In this document: positions 52,883 through 63,174 of the stretch, in pieces
Layout of the letters: every line of letters starts with the position of its first letter
Numbering within the stretch: the stretch's first letter is position 1
From: Flavobacterium nitratireducens
GTDB lineage: Bacteria; Bacteroidota; Bacteroidia; Flavobacteriales; Flavobacteriaceae
Assembly: GCF_029625335.1 (NCBI RefSeq)
Contig: NZ_CP121111.1
Location: 2,666,001 to 2,730,000 of the forward strand
Length of the DNA stretch: 64,000 bases
Direction of reading: 5' to 3'
The notes under the pieces: model-generated
The model's input: only the letters and a program-made list of their open reading frames with translations
Told to the model about the DNA's origin: nothing
The model's database searches: none
Program-made: the position numbers and the translations under genes

Positions 52883-54544
52883 ATGGATACTTACTTAAAA
52901 AAAATAGGATCAGAGCCTGAAAATGTATCTAACGAAACGCAAACCAATAAAAGTAATACGTGGTTGACCAAGTGGGAGCCTGAGGATGAAGCATTCTGGG
53001 CGGCAACAGGTAGTAAAATTGCCTGGAAAACATTAACAGTAACCACTCTTTCATTAATCTTATCATTTGCTTCCTGGTTTATGATGAGTGTCATTGCGGT
53101 GAAACTTCCTGGACTTGGTTTTTCATTTTCTAAAGATCAGCTTTTTTGGTTGGTGGCTATTCCTGGATTAGCTGCGGGTTTTTTACGAATTATACACACC
53201 TTTATTCTGCCTATTTTCGGAACAAGGCATGTAGTGACTGTGGCAACTTTACTCAAATTAATTCCAGCAATTGGAATCGGGTTTGCAGTGATGGATACCT
53301 CTACTCCATTTTGGGTATTTGTTCTTTTGGCTATTACCACTGGTTTTGGTGGCGGAGATTTTTCATCTTTTATGCCTAGCACTAGTTTGTTTTTTCCAAA
53401 AAGATTAAAAGGAACAGCGTTGGGAATCCAAGCGGGTATTGGGAATTTTGGGGTTTCTTTAGCTCAGTTTATTACTCCGATTATTTTGAGTGTTAGTATT
53501 TACGGGACCACTTCGGTATTTACAAGTATCGATGCCAAAGAAACACAAAATGTTTTAACAGACTCAACAATTGAAAAGCAAAAAGAAGTTTTTGCCGCTT
53601 TGGACGTTAAAACGCAAAATATAATTTTGGCTACTGTAAAGAAACCGCTTTTAGATTCAGTAACAACTGCCGTAAAATCAGCAGATAATACAGTAGTTTT
53701 TGCAGCTTTGCCTTTGGAAGTAAAATCGAAAGCCATAGCTAATGCAAATCCTAAGTTAGCTGAAAAAATATTAAACAAAATAAGCCCCAAAAATGAGGCG
53801 GTAAATAAAAGCAGTATCTATATTCAATCTGCTGCATTTTGGTATATTGGTTTTCTCTTAGTTTTGGCATGTATGAGTTGGTTCTTTTTAAAAAGTATCC
53901 CAATGCAGGCTTCAGTAAAAGAGCAGATGGATATTTTTAAAAACAAACATACCTGGTATTGTACAATTACTTATCTAATGACTTTTGGAACTTTTGCCGG
54001 TTTGTCAGCAGCTTTTCCTTTGATGATAAAATTTTTATATGGTGATTTTCCAAATGCTCCGGATCCGTTAGTGTATGCTTTTTATGGTCCGCTTATTGGT
54101 TCTACCAGCAGAATAGCTTTTGGATTTATTGCAGATAAAGTAGGAGGAGCCATCTTGACAACTATTACAGGTATTGGAATTTTAGCAGGAGCTGTTATTT
54201 TAATCACTCAGGGATTAGTATCTCCTACCAGTATGGATCAGTTTCCGTTATTTGTTGGAGTAATTTTAGCGATGTTTTTCTTTACTGGTATTGGAAATGC
54301 CGGAACTTTTAGACAGTTTCCAATTATCTTTTCAGAAAATCAGAGACAGGCAGCAGGTGTTATTGGTTGGACAGCAGCCATTGCCGCTTTTGGTCCTTTT
54401 ATTTTTTCAAAATTAATAGGGAATAACATTTCTGCCAATGGAACTGTGATACAATTCTTCATGGGGCTTATTGTTTTTACAATATTAGCTACTGTTATTA
54501 ACTGGTGGTTTTACAATCGAAAAGGATGTGAGAGACCAAGTTAA
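52883..54544 (+). CDS. narK: NarK-type nitrate/nitrite MFS transporter 2
   Basis: 553 residues. Cytoplasmic start (WLTKWEPEDEAFWAATGSKIAWK), 12 helices and a large insert of about 110 residues after helix 6 (SIDAKETQNVLTDSTIEKQKEVFAALDVKTQNI..). NNP signature GFGGGDFSSFMPSTSLFFPKRLKGTALGIQAGIGNFGVSLAQF and GIGNAGTFRQFPIIF. Together with the gene before it this is the NarK1-NarK2 pair of many denitrifiers, one for proton-linked uptake and one for nitrate/nitrite exchange (family knowledge; not told from sequence). Inserts differ, so roles may differ. Confidence 0.94.
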   Translation: MDTYLKKIGSEPENVSNETQTNKSNTWLTKWEPEDEAFWAATGSKIAWKTLTVTTLSLILSFASWFMMSVIAVKLPGLGFSFSKDQLFWLVAIPGLAAGFLRIIHTFILPIFGTRHVVTVATLLKLIPAIGIGFAVMDTSTPFWVFVLLAITTGFGGGDFSSFMPSTSLFFPKRLKGTALGIQAGIGNFGVSLAQFITPIILSVSIYGTTSVFTSIDAKETQNVLTDSTIEKQKEVFAALDVKTQNIILATVKKPLLDSVTTAVKSADNTVVFAALPLEVKSKAIANANPKLAEKILNKISPKNEAVNKSSIYIQSAAFWYIGFLLVLACMSWFFLKSIPMQASVKEQMDIFKNKHTWYCTITYLMTFGTFAGLSAAFPLMIKFLYGDFPNAPDPLVYAFYGPLIGSTSRIAFGFIADKVGGAILTTITGIGILAGAVILITQGLVSPTSMDQFPLFVGVILAMFFFTGIGNAGTFRQFPIIFSENQRQAAGVIGWTAAIAAFGPFIFSKLIGNNISANGTVIQFFMGLIVFTILATVINWWFYNRKGCERPS

Positions 54545-55067
54545 ATGAAGGAATACTCATGGCAAACGCACCAGTTCCAGAAATAAAAAAAGTAGCCACG
54601 AACCTGTCTGCCGGACAGGCAGGTTACACGAAATAACACTAATTTGGATGTTATAATATTCCACAAATCTACCAAAGGCAGATAAAAATTTGTGTAATTT
54701 ATTTTAGAATCAATACTATTTGTGCTAATTAGTGTAATTTGTGGCAAAAATAAAACTCGTGCGTTTGCCCTGAAGGATACTTAATTTGAAAAATAATTGG
54801 AACTCAGTTGATATTCAATAAAGCAGTACGTTTTTTACAATTTTATATCGAAAATTAATAGTTTGATGACATTCGATTGAAATTATTGTTGTAAATTAGT
54901 GATTTGTACATGAATTATAACATATTTAAGTGTTTTTGTACTTTAGAAAAATACTTAAGTAGTTTCACTTAGTTTTTCTTTTGTTTAATTTTACTCCCGA
55001 AGAAAAACCTTTGGATTTTTGGATAAAAATAGATTTGTAATTGTAAGCGTGTAATACTAAAATTAAA
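54545..55067. repeat. Gene-free region with dispersed repeats and a promoter
   Basis: 54590-54770 carries the dispersed words: an inverted repeat AACCTGTCTG..CAGGCAGGTT (54600-54626), CACAAATCTACCAAAGGCAGAT, AAAATTTGTGTAATTT and TAATTTGTGGCAAAAATAA. They are similar to 24.6-24.73 kb and 38.70-38.83 kb. The rest (54780-55010) is AT-rich with no gene. The promoter of the nitrate-reductase-like operon lies at the right end. Confidence 0.65.
55011..55037 (+). promoter_or_regulatory. Promoter of the nitrate-reductase-like operon
   Basis: TTG within 55011-55013 and TAGATTTG at 55030-55037, 16 bases apart, fit -33/-7 boxes. No TGAY-N4-ATCA site stands at the spacing used by norC, nirK and narK, so control seems to differ. 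Confidence 0.55.
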
Positions 55068-56116
55068 ATGAAAAACAGAACATATAATGTAAAAGCATTG
55101 CTCATTGCCACACTACTTTCAGTATTTATGATTGTGTTAGTGTTTTATGGTTCAAGAGAATTGCAAAATTTTGATGCAGCTTTAATTACCTACTTGTTTG
55201 GGACTGTATTCGCTTTCTTTGGGATTGTTTATCGTTATACGGTGTGGTTGCAAAGACCACCTACGTGGATTTATTTCAAGAGAGGAATTACGTATTTGGT
55301 GACCGGAAAAGTATTTTCACATTTTTGGTTTGCAACTAAAGAAACAGTAGAGAATATAGCATTTCAAAAATTCATCTATCCCAGAGGAAAATACCGTTGG
55401 GTAGCACATTTTATGATTGCTTTGGGCTGTACTTCGGCATTTTTAATAACAATACCATTAACTTTTGGTTGGATCCACTTTGCGATGGCTCCTAATTCTA
55501 TTTCGGTTTACGAAGCACATTTCTTTGGTTTCAAGGTAATGGATTTTGAATTGGATTCTATCATGGCATTCCTGACATTTCATGCGTTGAACTGGTCTTC
55601 TTATTTAGTGATTTTTGGTTCATTGTATTATTTAAGAAGACGATTAACTAATCCGGGATTGATTGCAACTCAGACTTTTGAAGGCGATTTATTACCATTG
55701 ATTTTATTAATTGCAATTTCTGCCACAGGATTAGGATTGACTTATTCGTACCAATTTATGAAAGGTTTTGCCTTTGATTTCTTAGCCGTTTTGCATGCCG
55801 TTACGGTAATTATGTTCTTGATTTGGATTCCATTCGGGAAGTTTTTTCACATCATTCAGCGTCCTGCTCAAATTGGAGCACATATTTACAAGAAGCAGGG
55901 AATGAAAATGGGAATGGCGGTTTGTCCGCATACGGGAGAGGAATTTGCAACTAAATTGCATATCCAGGATTTGAAAACAGTAACGGAACAACTAGGATTC
56001 GATTTTTCAAAGGAAGATGGAACATCCCATTTGGATTTGAGTCCGGAGGAAAAAGATCCAGATTAGCACAAGCTCATTTGAAGGCCAGGCAAGAAGGTGG
56101 TCAATTATTTGGATAG
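55068..56116 (+). CDS. Cytochrome b-like membrane subunit (frame disrupted at C-terminus)
   Basis: Five-A run 56050-56054 needs six A to continue as SPEEKRSRLAQAHLKARQEGGQLFG and stop at 56114-56116 (349 residues). About six helices; paired His suited for heme b: RWVAHFMIALGC, MAFLTFHALNWSSYL, FLAVLHAVTVIMFLIWIPFGKFFHIIQRP, a pattern like NarI/HdrE-type cytochromes b. The cytoplasmic tail holds CPHTGEEFATKLH. Proposed to oxidise menaquinol and pass electrons to the Fe-S subunits of the same operon (inference). Confidence 0.75.
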
Positions 56117-56145
56117 ATTTAAAAAAAAGATAAAAGCATATAAAC

Positions 56146-58361
56146 ATGGCAAAATTACCTGTTTCAGAAGAAAATATTGTTGCACAATTTGGACCACATC
56201 TTAATTATAGCCCAAAAGAAGGTTATGAAGGAAGAGATGAACCGGATGAGTTGGTAAAAACGCATTGTTGTTTTTGCGGAATGCAATGTGGAATTCAATT
56301 ATCTGTAAAAGAAAATAAAGTGGTAGGGTTTGAACCCTGGATGGAATTCCCTTTCAACGAAGGAAGATTATGTCCAAAAGGAGTACAACGTTATTTGCAA
56401 AACAATCACCCGGACCGACTTTTAGGTCCGTTGAAAAGGGTAGAAGGACAAGGATTTGTACCTACTTCCTGGGATGTGGCTATGGAAAAAACGGTTTCTG
56501 AAATAAAACGTATTCAGGAAACTTATGGGAATGATGCTTTTTCGATGCTTTCGGGAGTTTCATTGACCAATGAGAAAAGTTATTTAGTTGGGAAATTTGC
56601 CAGAGTCGCTTTAAAAACCAAAAACCTGGATTATAACGGGCGTTTGTGCATGGTAAGTGCCGGAGCCGGAAATAAAAAAGCATTTGGTTTAGACAGAGGT
56701 TCTAACAACTATTCGGATTTAGAATATGCTGAGGTGATTATTGTAGCCGGAGCCAATATTAGCGAAACATTTCCAACGCTGACGCATTGGATTTGGAAAG
56801 CCAGAGACAGAGGTGCAAAATTAATCGTAATCGATCCAAGGATGATTCCGCTGGCCAGAACAGCTGATCTTCACTTAGATGTGCGTCCGGGAACCGATTC
56901 GGCTTTGTATGGTGCGATGTTGAAATATTTGGCCGATCATGATATGTTAGACCATGATTTTATTGATAATCATACTTCAGGATTTCAGGAAACTTTAGAT
57001 GCTGTAAAAGACAATACGCTGGAATGGGCTGAAGAAATTACCGGAATTAAGAAAGAAAAAATACAACAGGCAGCTGAGTTATGGGGAAAAGCCAATACCA
57101 GTTTCCTGCTTCATGCCCGCGGAATCGAGCACCATTCTAAAGGTATAGATAATGTTTTGGGATGTATCAATTTAGTCTTGGCAACGGGAAGAATTGGTAA
57201 ACCTTATTGTGGCTATGCAACTATTACTGGACAAGGAAATGGACAAGGAGGTAGAGAACACGGTCACAAATGTGACCAATTGCCTGGAAACAGGGATATA
57301 GAAAATCCGGAACACCGTAAGTATATTTCAGATGTTTGGGGAATCGATGAGAAAGATTTACCGGGTAAAGGTCTGTCAGCTTATGAAATTATCGAAGCCA
57401 TTCACAGGGGAGAAATCAAAGGACTGTTGTCTATTTGTTTCAATCCTTTGGTTTCTTTACCAAACAGTAATTATGTTAGAGAAGCACTGGAAAAGTTAGA
57501 GTTTTATGTTTGTATTGACTTTTTCTTAAACGAAACAGCCCGCCATGCCGATATTGTTTTAGCAGGTTCTTTACAGGAAGAAGAAGAAGGTACCACTACT
57601 TCTGCCGAAGGTAGAGTCATTAGAATTCGTCAGGCGGTTACTCCTCCGGGAGATGCCAGAACAGATACTTCTATTATCTTAGAAATAGCTAAACGTTTAG
57701 GAGTGAAGGATAAATTTACTTATGAAAACAGTGAAGCCATTTTTAATGAATTAAGGGTTGCTTCTAAAGGTGGAACAGCCGATTATTATGGGATTACCTA
57801 TAAAAAAGTAGAAGACAATATGGGTGTTTTTTGGCCGTGTCCAACAGAAGACCATCCCGGAACTCCGCGTTTGTGGGAAGACAGAAAGTTTAAAACTCCT
57901 GATGGGAAAGCCCATTTTAATCCGGCACCTTATAAACTTCCTGGTGAAGTAACCTGCGTAGATTATCCGGTGATTTTAACTACCGGCCGCGTGGTATCAC
58001 AATATTTAAGTGGAACGCAAACCCGTAGAATTGGAAAATTAGTAGATCAGTTTCCGGAGCCTTTATTGGAAATTCATCCTAAATTGGCACAACAATACGG
58101 AATCAAGCAAAGAGAATTAATTAAGGTTTCTACCCGAAGAGGAGAAGGAATTTTTCCGGCTAATATTGTAGAAACCATTCGGGAAGATACTGTTTTTATT
58201 CCGTACCACTGGTCCGGAAAAAATCAGCGAACCAATTGACGCCGGGAACATTAGATCCAATTTCTAAAATACCTGAATTTAAAGTTTGTGCCTGTCATTT
58301 GGAACCGCTTAAGGAAATAGCTCCGCCTTCAAAAGAATCAAAGGCTTACGCTAGTATTTAA
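56146..58361 (+). CDS. Mo-bisPGD nitrate-reductase-like catalytic subunit (frame disrupted at C-terminus)
   Basis: The six-A run 58218-58223 needs seven [37 protein letters not shown], stop 58359-58361, 738 residues. One [4Fe-4S] motif C41-x2-C44-x3-C48 and C76; Mo-ligand Cys probably C168 in [12 protein letters not shown]; pterin-binding [30 protein letters not shown] and [16 protein letters not shown]. This is the NasA/NarB-Nap branch; I favour nitrate reductase because two NarK genes stand just upstream. There is no Tat signal, so it acts in the cytoplasm. A formate dehydrogenase-like role is the main alternative. Confidence 0.85.
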
Positions 58362-58382
58362 TCTATAAAAAAATGATATAAA

Positions 58383-58952
58383 ATGAACTATACCAGTTTC
58401 AATAAAAATGAAGAGTTTTTTGTAGATATGCAACGTTGCATTGGCTGTAAAGCTTGTGAAATGGCTTGTGCCGAATGCGAGACTAACGGTCAGGATTCGA
58501 TGATACATGTTAATTACGTAGACAGAGCTTCGACCGTGCAAACTACAGTTCAGGTGTGTATGCATTGTGACGATCCGGTATGTGCTAATGTGTGTCCGGC
58601 CGATGCAATTTCAAAAGACGAATTCGGAATTGTTCACACTGCTAATACCGAAAGATGTATTGGATGCTCTAACTGTGTGATGGCTTGTCCTTTTGGTGTG
58701 CCAAAGAAAGAAGAAAATTACGATTTGATGATGAAATGTACCATGTGTTACGATCGAACCAGTGTGGGCAAAAAACCAATGTGTGCTACAGTTTGTCCAA
58801 GTGGGGCTTTGTTCTATGGTACTAAAGATGAAATCCAGGAAATGCGTCCGAATAGTACTCCGGTAAATAGTTTCATATTTGGAAAAGAAGTGGTGAATAC
58901 TAAGGTTAATATCATGATGCCTAAAGGAAGTACAGAACTGATAATATATTAA
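58383..58952 (+). CDS. Four-cluster [4Fe-4S] ferredoxin subunit
   Basis: 189 residues with 16 Cys in four ferredoxin motifs: [61 protein letters not shown]. This is the NrfC/DmsB/NarH-like electron-transfer subunit of Mo enzymes. No signal peptide, so cytoplasmic, next to the catalytic subunit. It would wire the cytochrome b or Rieske partner to the Mo subunit. Gap to the previous gene 21 bases. Confidence 0.93.
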   Translation: MNYTSFNKNEEFFVDMQRCIGCKACEMACAECETNGQDSMIHVNYVDRASTVQTTVQVCMHCDDPVCANVCPADAISKDEFGIVHTANTERCIGCSNCVMACPFGVPKKEENYDLMMKCTMCYDRTSVGKKPMCATVCPSGALFYGTKDEIQEMRPNSTPVNSFIFGKEVVNTKVNIMMPKGSTELIIY

Positions 58953-59038
58953 GAAGTTAGAAGTGGGAAGTTAGAAATATCTCAACTTGAAAGCTAAAAC
59001 TTGAAATTGGAAACATAAACTTTTTAGAACATAAAAAA

Positions 59039-59560
59039 ATGTCAAAAGAAGATAATTTAAATAAAAATTGGAAAAAGGATTTTCCAATTGAAAAACAACA
59101 AGCTACTAATGTAAGTCGTCGTGACTTTGCTAAGTTCCTAACTTTAGTATCCGGGGGATTGATGGTAGGTAGTGGATTAGTTGCCGCTAAAGCTTATATG
59201 TATCCAAAAGAAGAAGTAGAAGGAGAACATTTTGTATGCAAAAAAGAGGAAGTTCCGCTAGGAGGAACACGTGCTTTTGTAATCGATGGAAGCACAATTC
59301 CTTATATATTGATTCATCTGGAAACTGGCGAGTTTAAAGCATACGAACAGAAATGTACCCACCTTTCTTGTTCTGTTTTTTACAAGCCAGGAACCGGAAT
59401 TATTCATTGTCCATGTCACGAGGGGTCGTTTGATGCTAATACAGGTGATGTTATTGCAGGGCCTCCGCCTAGAGCTTTGCCAAGTTTAGATGTATTTTTC
59501 AAAGGAAATGATATATATGTTAAAGCAGCAACAGCAATGCAGCAAGCAAAACAAGGATAA
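59039..59560 (+). CDS. Rieske 2Fe-2S protein with twin-arginine anchor
   Basis: 173 residues. Twin-Arg motif VSRRDFAKFLTLVSGG (27-28) before a membrane helix (about 35-52), then a Rieske domain with cluster ligands C106-T-H108 and C124-P-C-H127 (KCTHLSC..HCPCHEGSFDANTGDVIAGPPPRALP). The cluster would lie on the periplasmic side if exported by Tat, yet the Mo and ferredoxin subunits seem cytoplasmic. Its place in the complex is therefore open. Transcribed with them, 86 bases after the ferredoxin gene. Confidence 0.92.
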   Translation: MSKEDNLNKNWKKDFPIEKQQATNVSRRDFAKFLTLVSGGLMVGSGLVAAKAYMYPKEEVEGEHFVCKKEEVPLGGTRAFVIDGSTIPYILIHLETGEFKAYEQKCTHLSCSVFYKPGTGIIHCPCHEGSFDANTGDVIAGPPPRALPSLDVFFKGNDIYVKAATAMQQAKQG

Positions 59561-59579
59561 ATTATTAAAATAAATCGCT

Positions 59580-59834
59580 ATGAGTAATTTTAGAAGAAGT
59601 CAGAATCAATCCAATCCTAATAAATTAAACGCCATTCTTTCGTCGTTAATTTTTATATTAATACTGAATGTGAGTATCCAAATTTGGTTGTTGTATGCTT
59701 CATTGAATAATGCTTTGGATAACAATAAAGAGATTCTTATTCCTGCATTTGTGGCCTCTTTAATTTTGTTTTTGATAGGTTTTAGCTGGTTGTATTATTT
59801 GCCAACAGGAAATAACGGTCATGCTAAAAAATAA
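59580..59834 (+). CDS. Small two-helix membrane protein
   Basis: 84 residues, helices LSSLIFILILNVSIQIWLLYASL and IPAFVASLILFLIGFSWLYYLP, basic N-terminus. I recognise no family. Last gene of the nitrate-reductase-like operon, 19 bases after the Rieske gene and followed by a terminator, so it is probably an assembly or membrane subunit of that complex. Confidence 0.75.
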   Translation: MSNFRRSQNQSNPNKLNAILSSLIFILILNVSIQIWLLYASLNNALDNNKEILIPAFVASLILFLIGFSWLYYLPTGNNGHAKK

Positions 59835-59852
59835 ACAGAATCATATATCAAC

Positions 59853-59894
59853 AAAAAAGGGATTAACTCAATTATAAAAGTTAATCCCTTTTTT
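59853..59894. terminator. Bidirectional terminator
   Basis: Perfect 16-base arms (59853-59868 and 59879-59894; AAAAAAGGGATTAACT and complement) with a 10-base loop and A6/T6 ends. Serves the nitrate-reductase-like operon and the convergent Spy-like gene. Confidence 0.9.
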
Positions 59895-59909
59895 GTATTT
59901 TGAACACAG

Positions 59910-60407
59910 TTACTTTTTTATCGTAGTACTATCTTTATGCTTCATTCCTTTTTTCATGGTATAACGGTCGTGTTGTCTCATTTCAGGGCGGTGTTTTTTT
60001 CTGAAATCTTCACGGTGGTGTTTTTTCATTTCTCCCCATTTTTTGAATTGATCTGGCAAAAGGACTTTTTTCATTTTTGCATTCATAGCAATTTGTTCAT
60101 CGAGCATTTTGCTTTTCATTTGGAAAATTTCGTCCGAAGTTGGTTTTCCGGTCTTAGCTTTTCTGTCCTTCAAATGAGCCTCTCTTTTTGCACTTTGTTC
60201 TGCAATAATTTTTCCCATTTCTTTTTGTTGGGAATCATTCAAATCAAGATCTAATGTCATTTTTTTCAACATTAGTTGATTACGCTGTTCCGGCGTGAAT
60301 TTTTCCATCGGATTACCATCGTGTCTCGCTGGTCTTTGTTGTTCTTCTTGTGCATAAGAAGATACGCTTACCATAACGATCAATGCTGCAGTGATTAAAT
60401 TTTTCAT
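59910..60407 (-). CDS. Spy/CpxP-like periplasmic protein
   Basis: 165 residues. ATG at 60407 (MKNLITAALIVMVSVSSYAQ) begins the signal peptide; the Met at 60413 is less likely. Helical, highly charged, Met-rich: FTPEQRNQLMLKKMTLDLDLNDSQQKEMGKII, MKSKMLDEQIAMNAKMKKVLLPDQFKKWGEMKKHHRED, and a basic His/Lys tail. It is similar in plan to the gene at 27984. Such proteins act as periplasmic chaperones or stress sensors; function here is inferred only. Confidence 0.8.
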   Translation of the reverse strand: MKNLITAALIVMVSVSSYAQEEQQRPARHDGNPMEKFTPEQRNQLMLKKMTLDLDLNDSQQKEMGKIIAEQSAKREAHLKDRKAKTGKPTSDEIFQMKSKMLDEQIAMNAKMKKVLLPDQFKKWGEMKKHHREDFRKKHRPEMRQHDRYTMKKGMKHKDSTTIKK

Positions 60408-60483
60408 AGTCAATAGGTTTGTATTTTTGAAATAAGACTGCTGATGCTGTTTAAAGTTTAATTGTTAAGAAGAAATTGTGATT

Positions 60484-62937
60484 TTATTTTTTAATTTGAT
60501 AACTGCTTTTAATTACTATAGGGATGCCATTATTGGTTATTCTTTCTAAATCGATATTTACAGTTGTGTCAACTTCATTGTTATAATACGAAATTGTAGC
60601 GTTTCCTTTTTCATCAGGCTTAACGTAAGGATTCCAATATAAGGTGTTTCGAATATCAGCTTTATTATTTTCTAATGGCTTTGGTTGACTGTAATCTGGA
60701 GAGTAGAAAAATTGGGTATTTTGATATCCATCGATAGGCATGGCTATAGAGTGAAAAACTTTTTTACTTGTAGTGCTTCCTTTTCCAAGTTTGGTATAGA
60801 TAATTAAGGCTCCATTGGCACCTTGTGAACCATAAACAGCAGCTCCAGGGCCTTTTATAGCTTCAATTTTAGCAATATCATCGGTAGAAATAGAAGACAA
60901 AAGATTCATATCCGTTTCTATTCCATCAACTAAAATAATTGGTGGGCCATTATAACGGTTAAAACGAACTGAATTAGCAGTAGCTGTTAGATTAGGAATG
61001 GCAATTTGCAGCAGTATAAAAATATTAGAAGATCGAGGGCCTTTTTCTTCAGGAATATAAGTGAAATCGGCAAAACCGTAGCGACTTTCAGTGGTGTCAT
61101 CTTTTTTCTTTTTTGCAGTAATAATTACATCTTTCAATTGATTTTCTTCAGGAATATTAAATAGAATGTTTTTATTACGAAGGTTGGTTTTAAGCTGAGA
61201 TATTTGGCTTTCTTCTTCATTCAGAGGTTTAAAAGCTTTAAAATCGACAGCCATGGGCGGATTGTAAATGGAGTCCAATACAAATTCGCCACTGTTTTTT
61301 CCTTTTTGATTTTTTGTATTGAGTAGCATGGTAGCGGTGCCTTTGAAAACAATATTATTAAATTCAAATTTTCCATTCACATCAGTAGTGCCATTTAGCA
61401 TTGCGGTAGCTTTGTTATTTAAAAGTATCATTTGAACTTGATTATTTTCTTTGGCAGTAGTGCCAAATAAATTCTCCACTTTTCCAGTAATAGAAATTCC
61501 TTTTTCTACTTTAAAGTTTTTATTTACGTTGAGGTTTGGGAATTTTTTCCAAACAAAATCTCGCCATCCTTGGGTTAATAAAAGTAAATCTAAATGATTT
61601 AGTCTTGCAGGATTTGAATTGTTGAAATAATAATTTGGATTGTGTACTTTTCCTTTAATATCCGAATCCATGAGGAAATAAGAACAAACATTCAATGTGC
61701 TGTCAAAATTTTCGTTTATACCATTAGTGTCCGTTGCAGCTATTGAAAAGTTAGCTATCAAAGGATTTCCTTGTTTGTCTTTTGCCGAAAGGTTGAGGTT
61801 TACTTTTTCTTTTGGAAGATATTGTTTTTTATCAGTTGATAAGGAAACTGTAATATCATTGTTTTTTTCAATGTAAACTAATCGTTCGCTTTGTGGTCGG
61901 GAGAGTTTATCATAAAGTGTGATTTGTGCAATACCTTCCGGAAAATTTTCCTCGGGTAATATAAACGAAAGTTTAGTGTCTTTTAAGGGTTGAGTTCCTT
62001 CAAAATAAGTAATACCTCTTGTGGTGCAAATAAGTGTTAAATCAGCATCCGGGTTTTGATTAAGAGTAGCTGCATTGGTTTTAATAGAGACTATTTTTTT
62101 TTCATCAACTTTATTAACAGTTTATGTGTAGCCTGTTTTTTGAACTTCGGGTAAGTTTATTTTAATTTCTTCATTGTTAGGAGTGGTCACTTTGGCATAA
62201 TACTTTTGGTTTTTTTTGGGTTGTAATATAAATTTTCCCATGCCGTCATGAATACTTTTGAATAAAGTGATTGGTTTATCATTAGTATCAAAAATAGTCC
62301 CTTTTATTTCAATTGGATTTCCGTAGGAATCCGTTGCTTTGAAGGCTACATTACTAATTACATCTTCTACAAGAGAGCCGCCTTCGGGGAAAAAATCGAC
62401 TAGTACTACTGCTGTGTTTTCAACTTTTGAATTGTCTTTTTTGCTCTTAGAGACTTTTTATGTGTTATTGTTTTCTTTAGATAGGATTGCATTCTCTTTG
62501 TTAGGAGTAATAATTTGGATTTCTTTTTTGAAAACAAAATCATCTCCATAATTCCGCATCCAGTTAGTGTAAGCTCTTAACTGGTAGGTCCCTGGTTTTA
62601 CACCAAGAGAATCCGCCAATACAAAATCCCCATGACCAAGACCGCCTTCAAGGTTGGTTATATTACGACTGATTATTTTAGATTCTGGCGAAATCAGTTC
62701 TACATAGAGTATTTTGCTATGATCAAAAAGTTGATTGGTGTAAGCATAGACTGAATAGGCTTTGTACCATAATGATTCTCCAACCGTGTAATAATTATTG
62801 TCAGTATGGAGGTAAACTTTTTCAATCTCTGGTGGAGTAGTTTTTGTTTTTTGAATAGTGTCGGTAGGTACTTGTGCCGTGTTTTTTGTACTTATTCCTA
62901 AAAAAAGAATTAGGATAAACATTATTTTTTTTGCCAT
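60484..62937 (-). pseudogene. MG2/carboxypeptidase-like protein with TonB-plug domain, two in-frame stops
   Basis: One open frame of 817 codons interrupted by TAA at 62458-62460 and 62122-62124 without any frame change. Order: signal peptide (LFLGISTKNTAQ); MG2-like domain (VYLHTDNNYYTVGESLWYKAYSVYA, PGTYQLRAYTNWMRNYGDDFVF); FFPEGGSLVEDVISNVAFKATDSYGNPIE; a carboxypeptidase-regulatory-like part; and a TonB plug (TANSVRFNRYNGPPIILVDG, IAKIEAIKGPGAAVYGSQGANGALIIYT). This fits Bacteroidota surface proteins of about 800 residues. Both stops are ACA-TAA-A, one base from ACA-CAA-A (Gln). Real nonsense mutations or systematic miscalls. Confidence 0.8.
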
Positions 62938-63174
62938 TCTATTAGTTTCTTGGGTTGCTTTGTTTGTTTTGTTGGTTTAAAAGTGTAAATGTAATCTATT
63001 TATTATAACAGACTCTTTTTTTTGTATTTGGTTTAATTAAATAAACAATTGTGTTAAGTAGGTTTTCTTAAAAATTAGCGCATACATGAAGTAATTTTTT
63101 AAGAGAATAAGACATTTGTCAGGTTTCTTTTTTGAATATTCCCTAAATTGCCTTACAAACTAAAAAGAATTAGT
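62938..63174. other. Divergent promoter region
   Basis: 237 bases between the disrupted MG2 gene and ldhA, AT-rich. No box or repeat that I can defend. Confidence 0.4.

Noticed and set aside
58338..58565. Minus-strand open frame over the ferredoxin start
   Set aside because: Antisense to the Cys-rich ferredoxin gene, no start context or family resemblance.
46000..59900. Complete denitrification to N2
   Set aside because: No nosZ or nos accessory gene is present in the window, so only nitrate to N2O can be supported.
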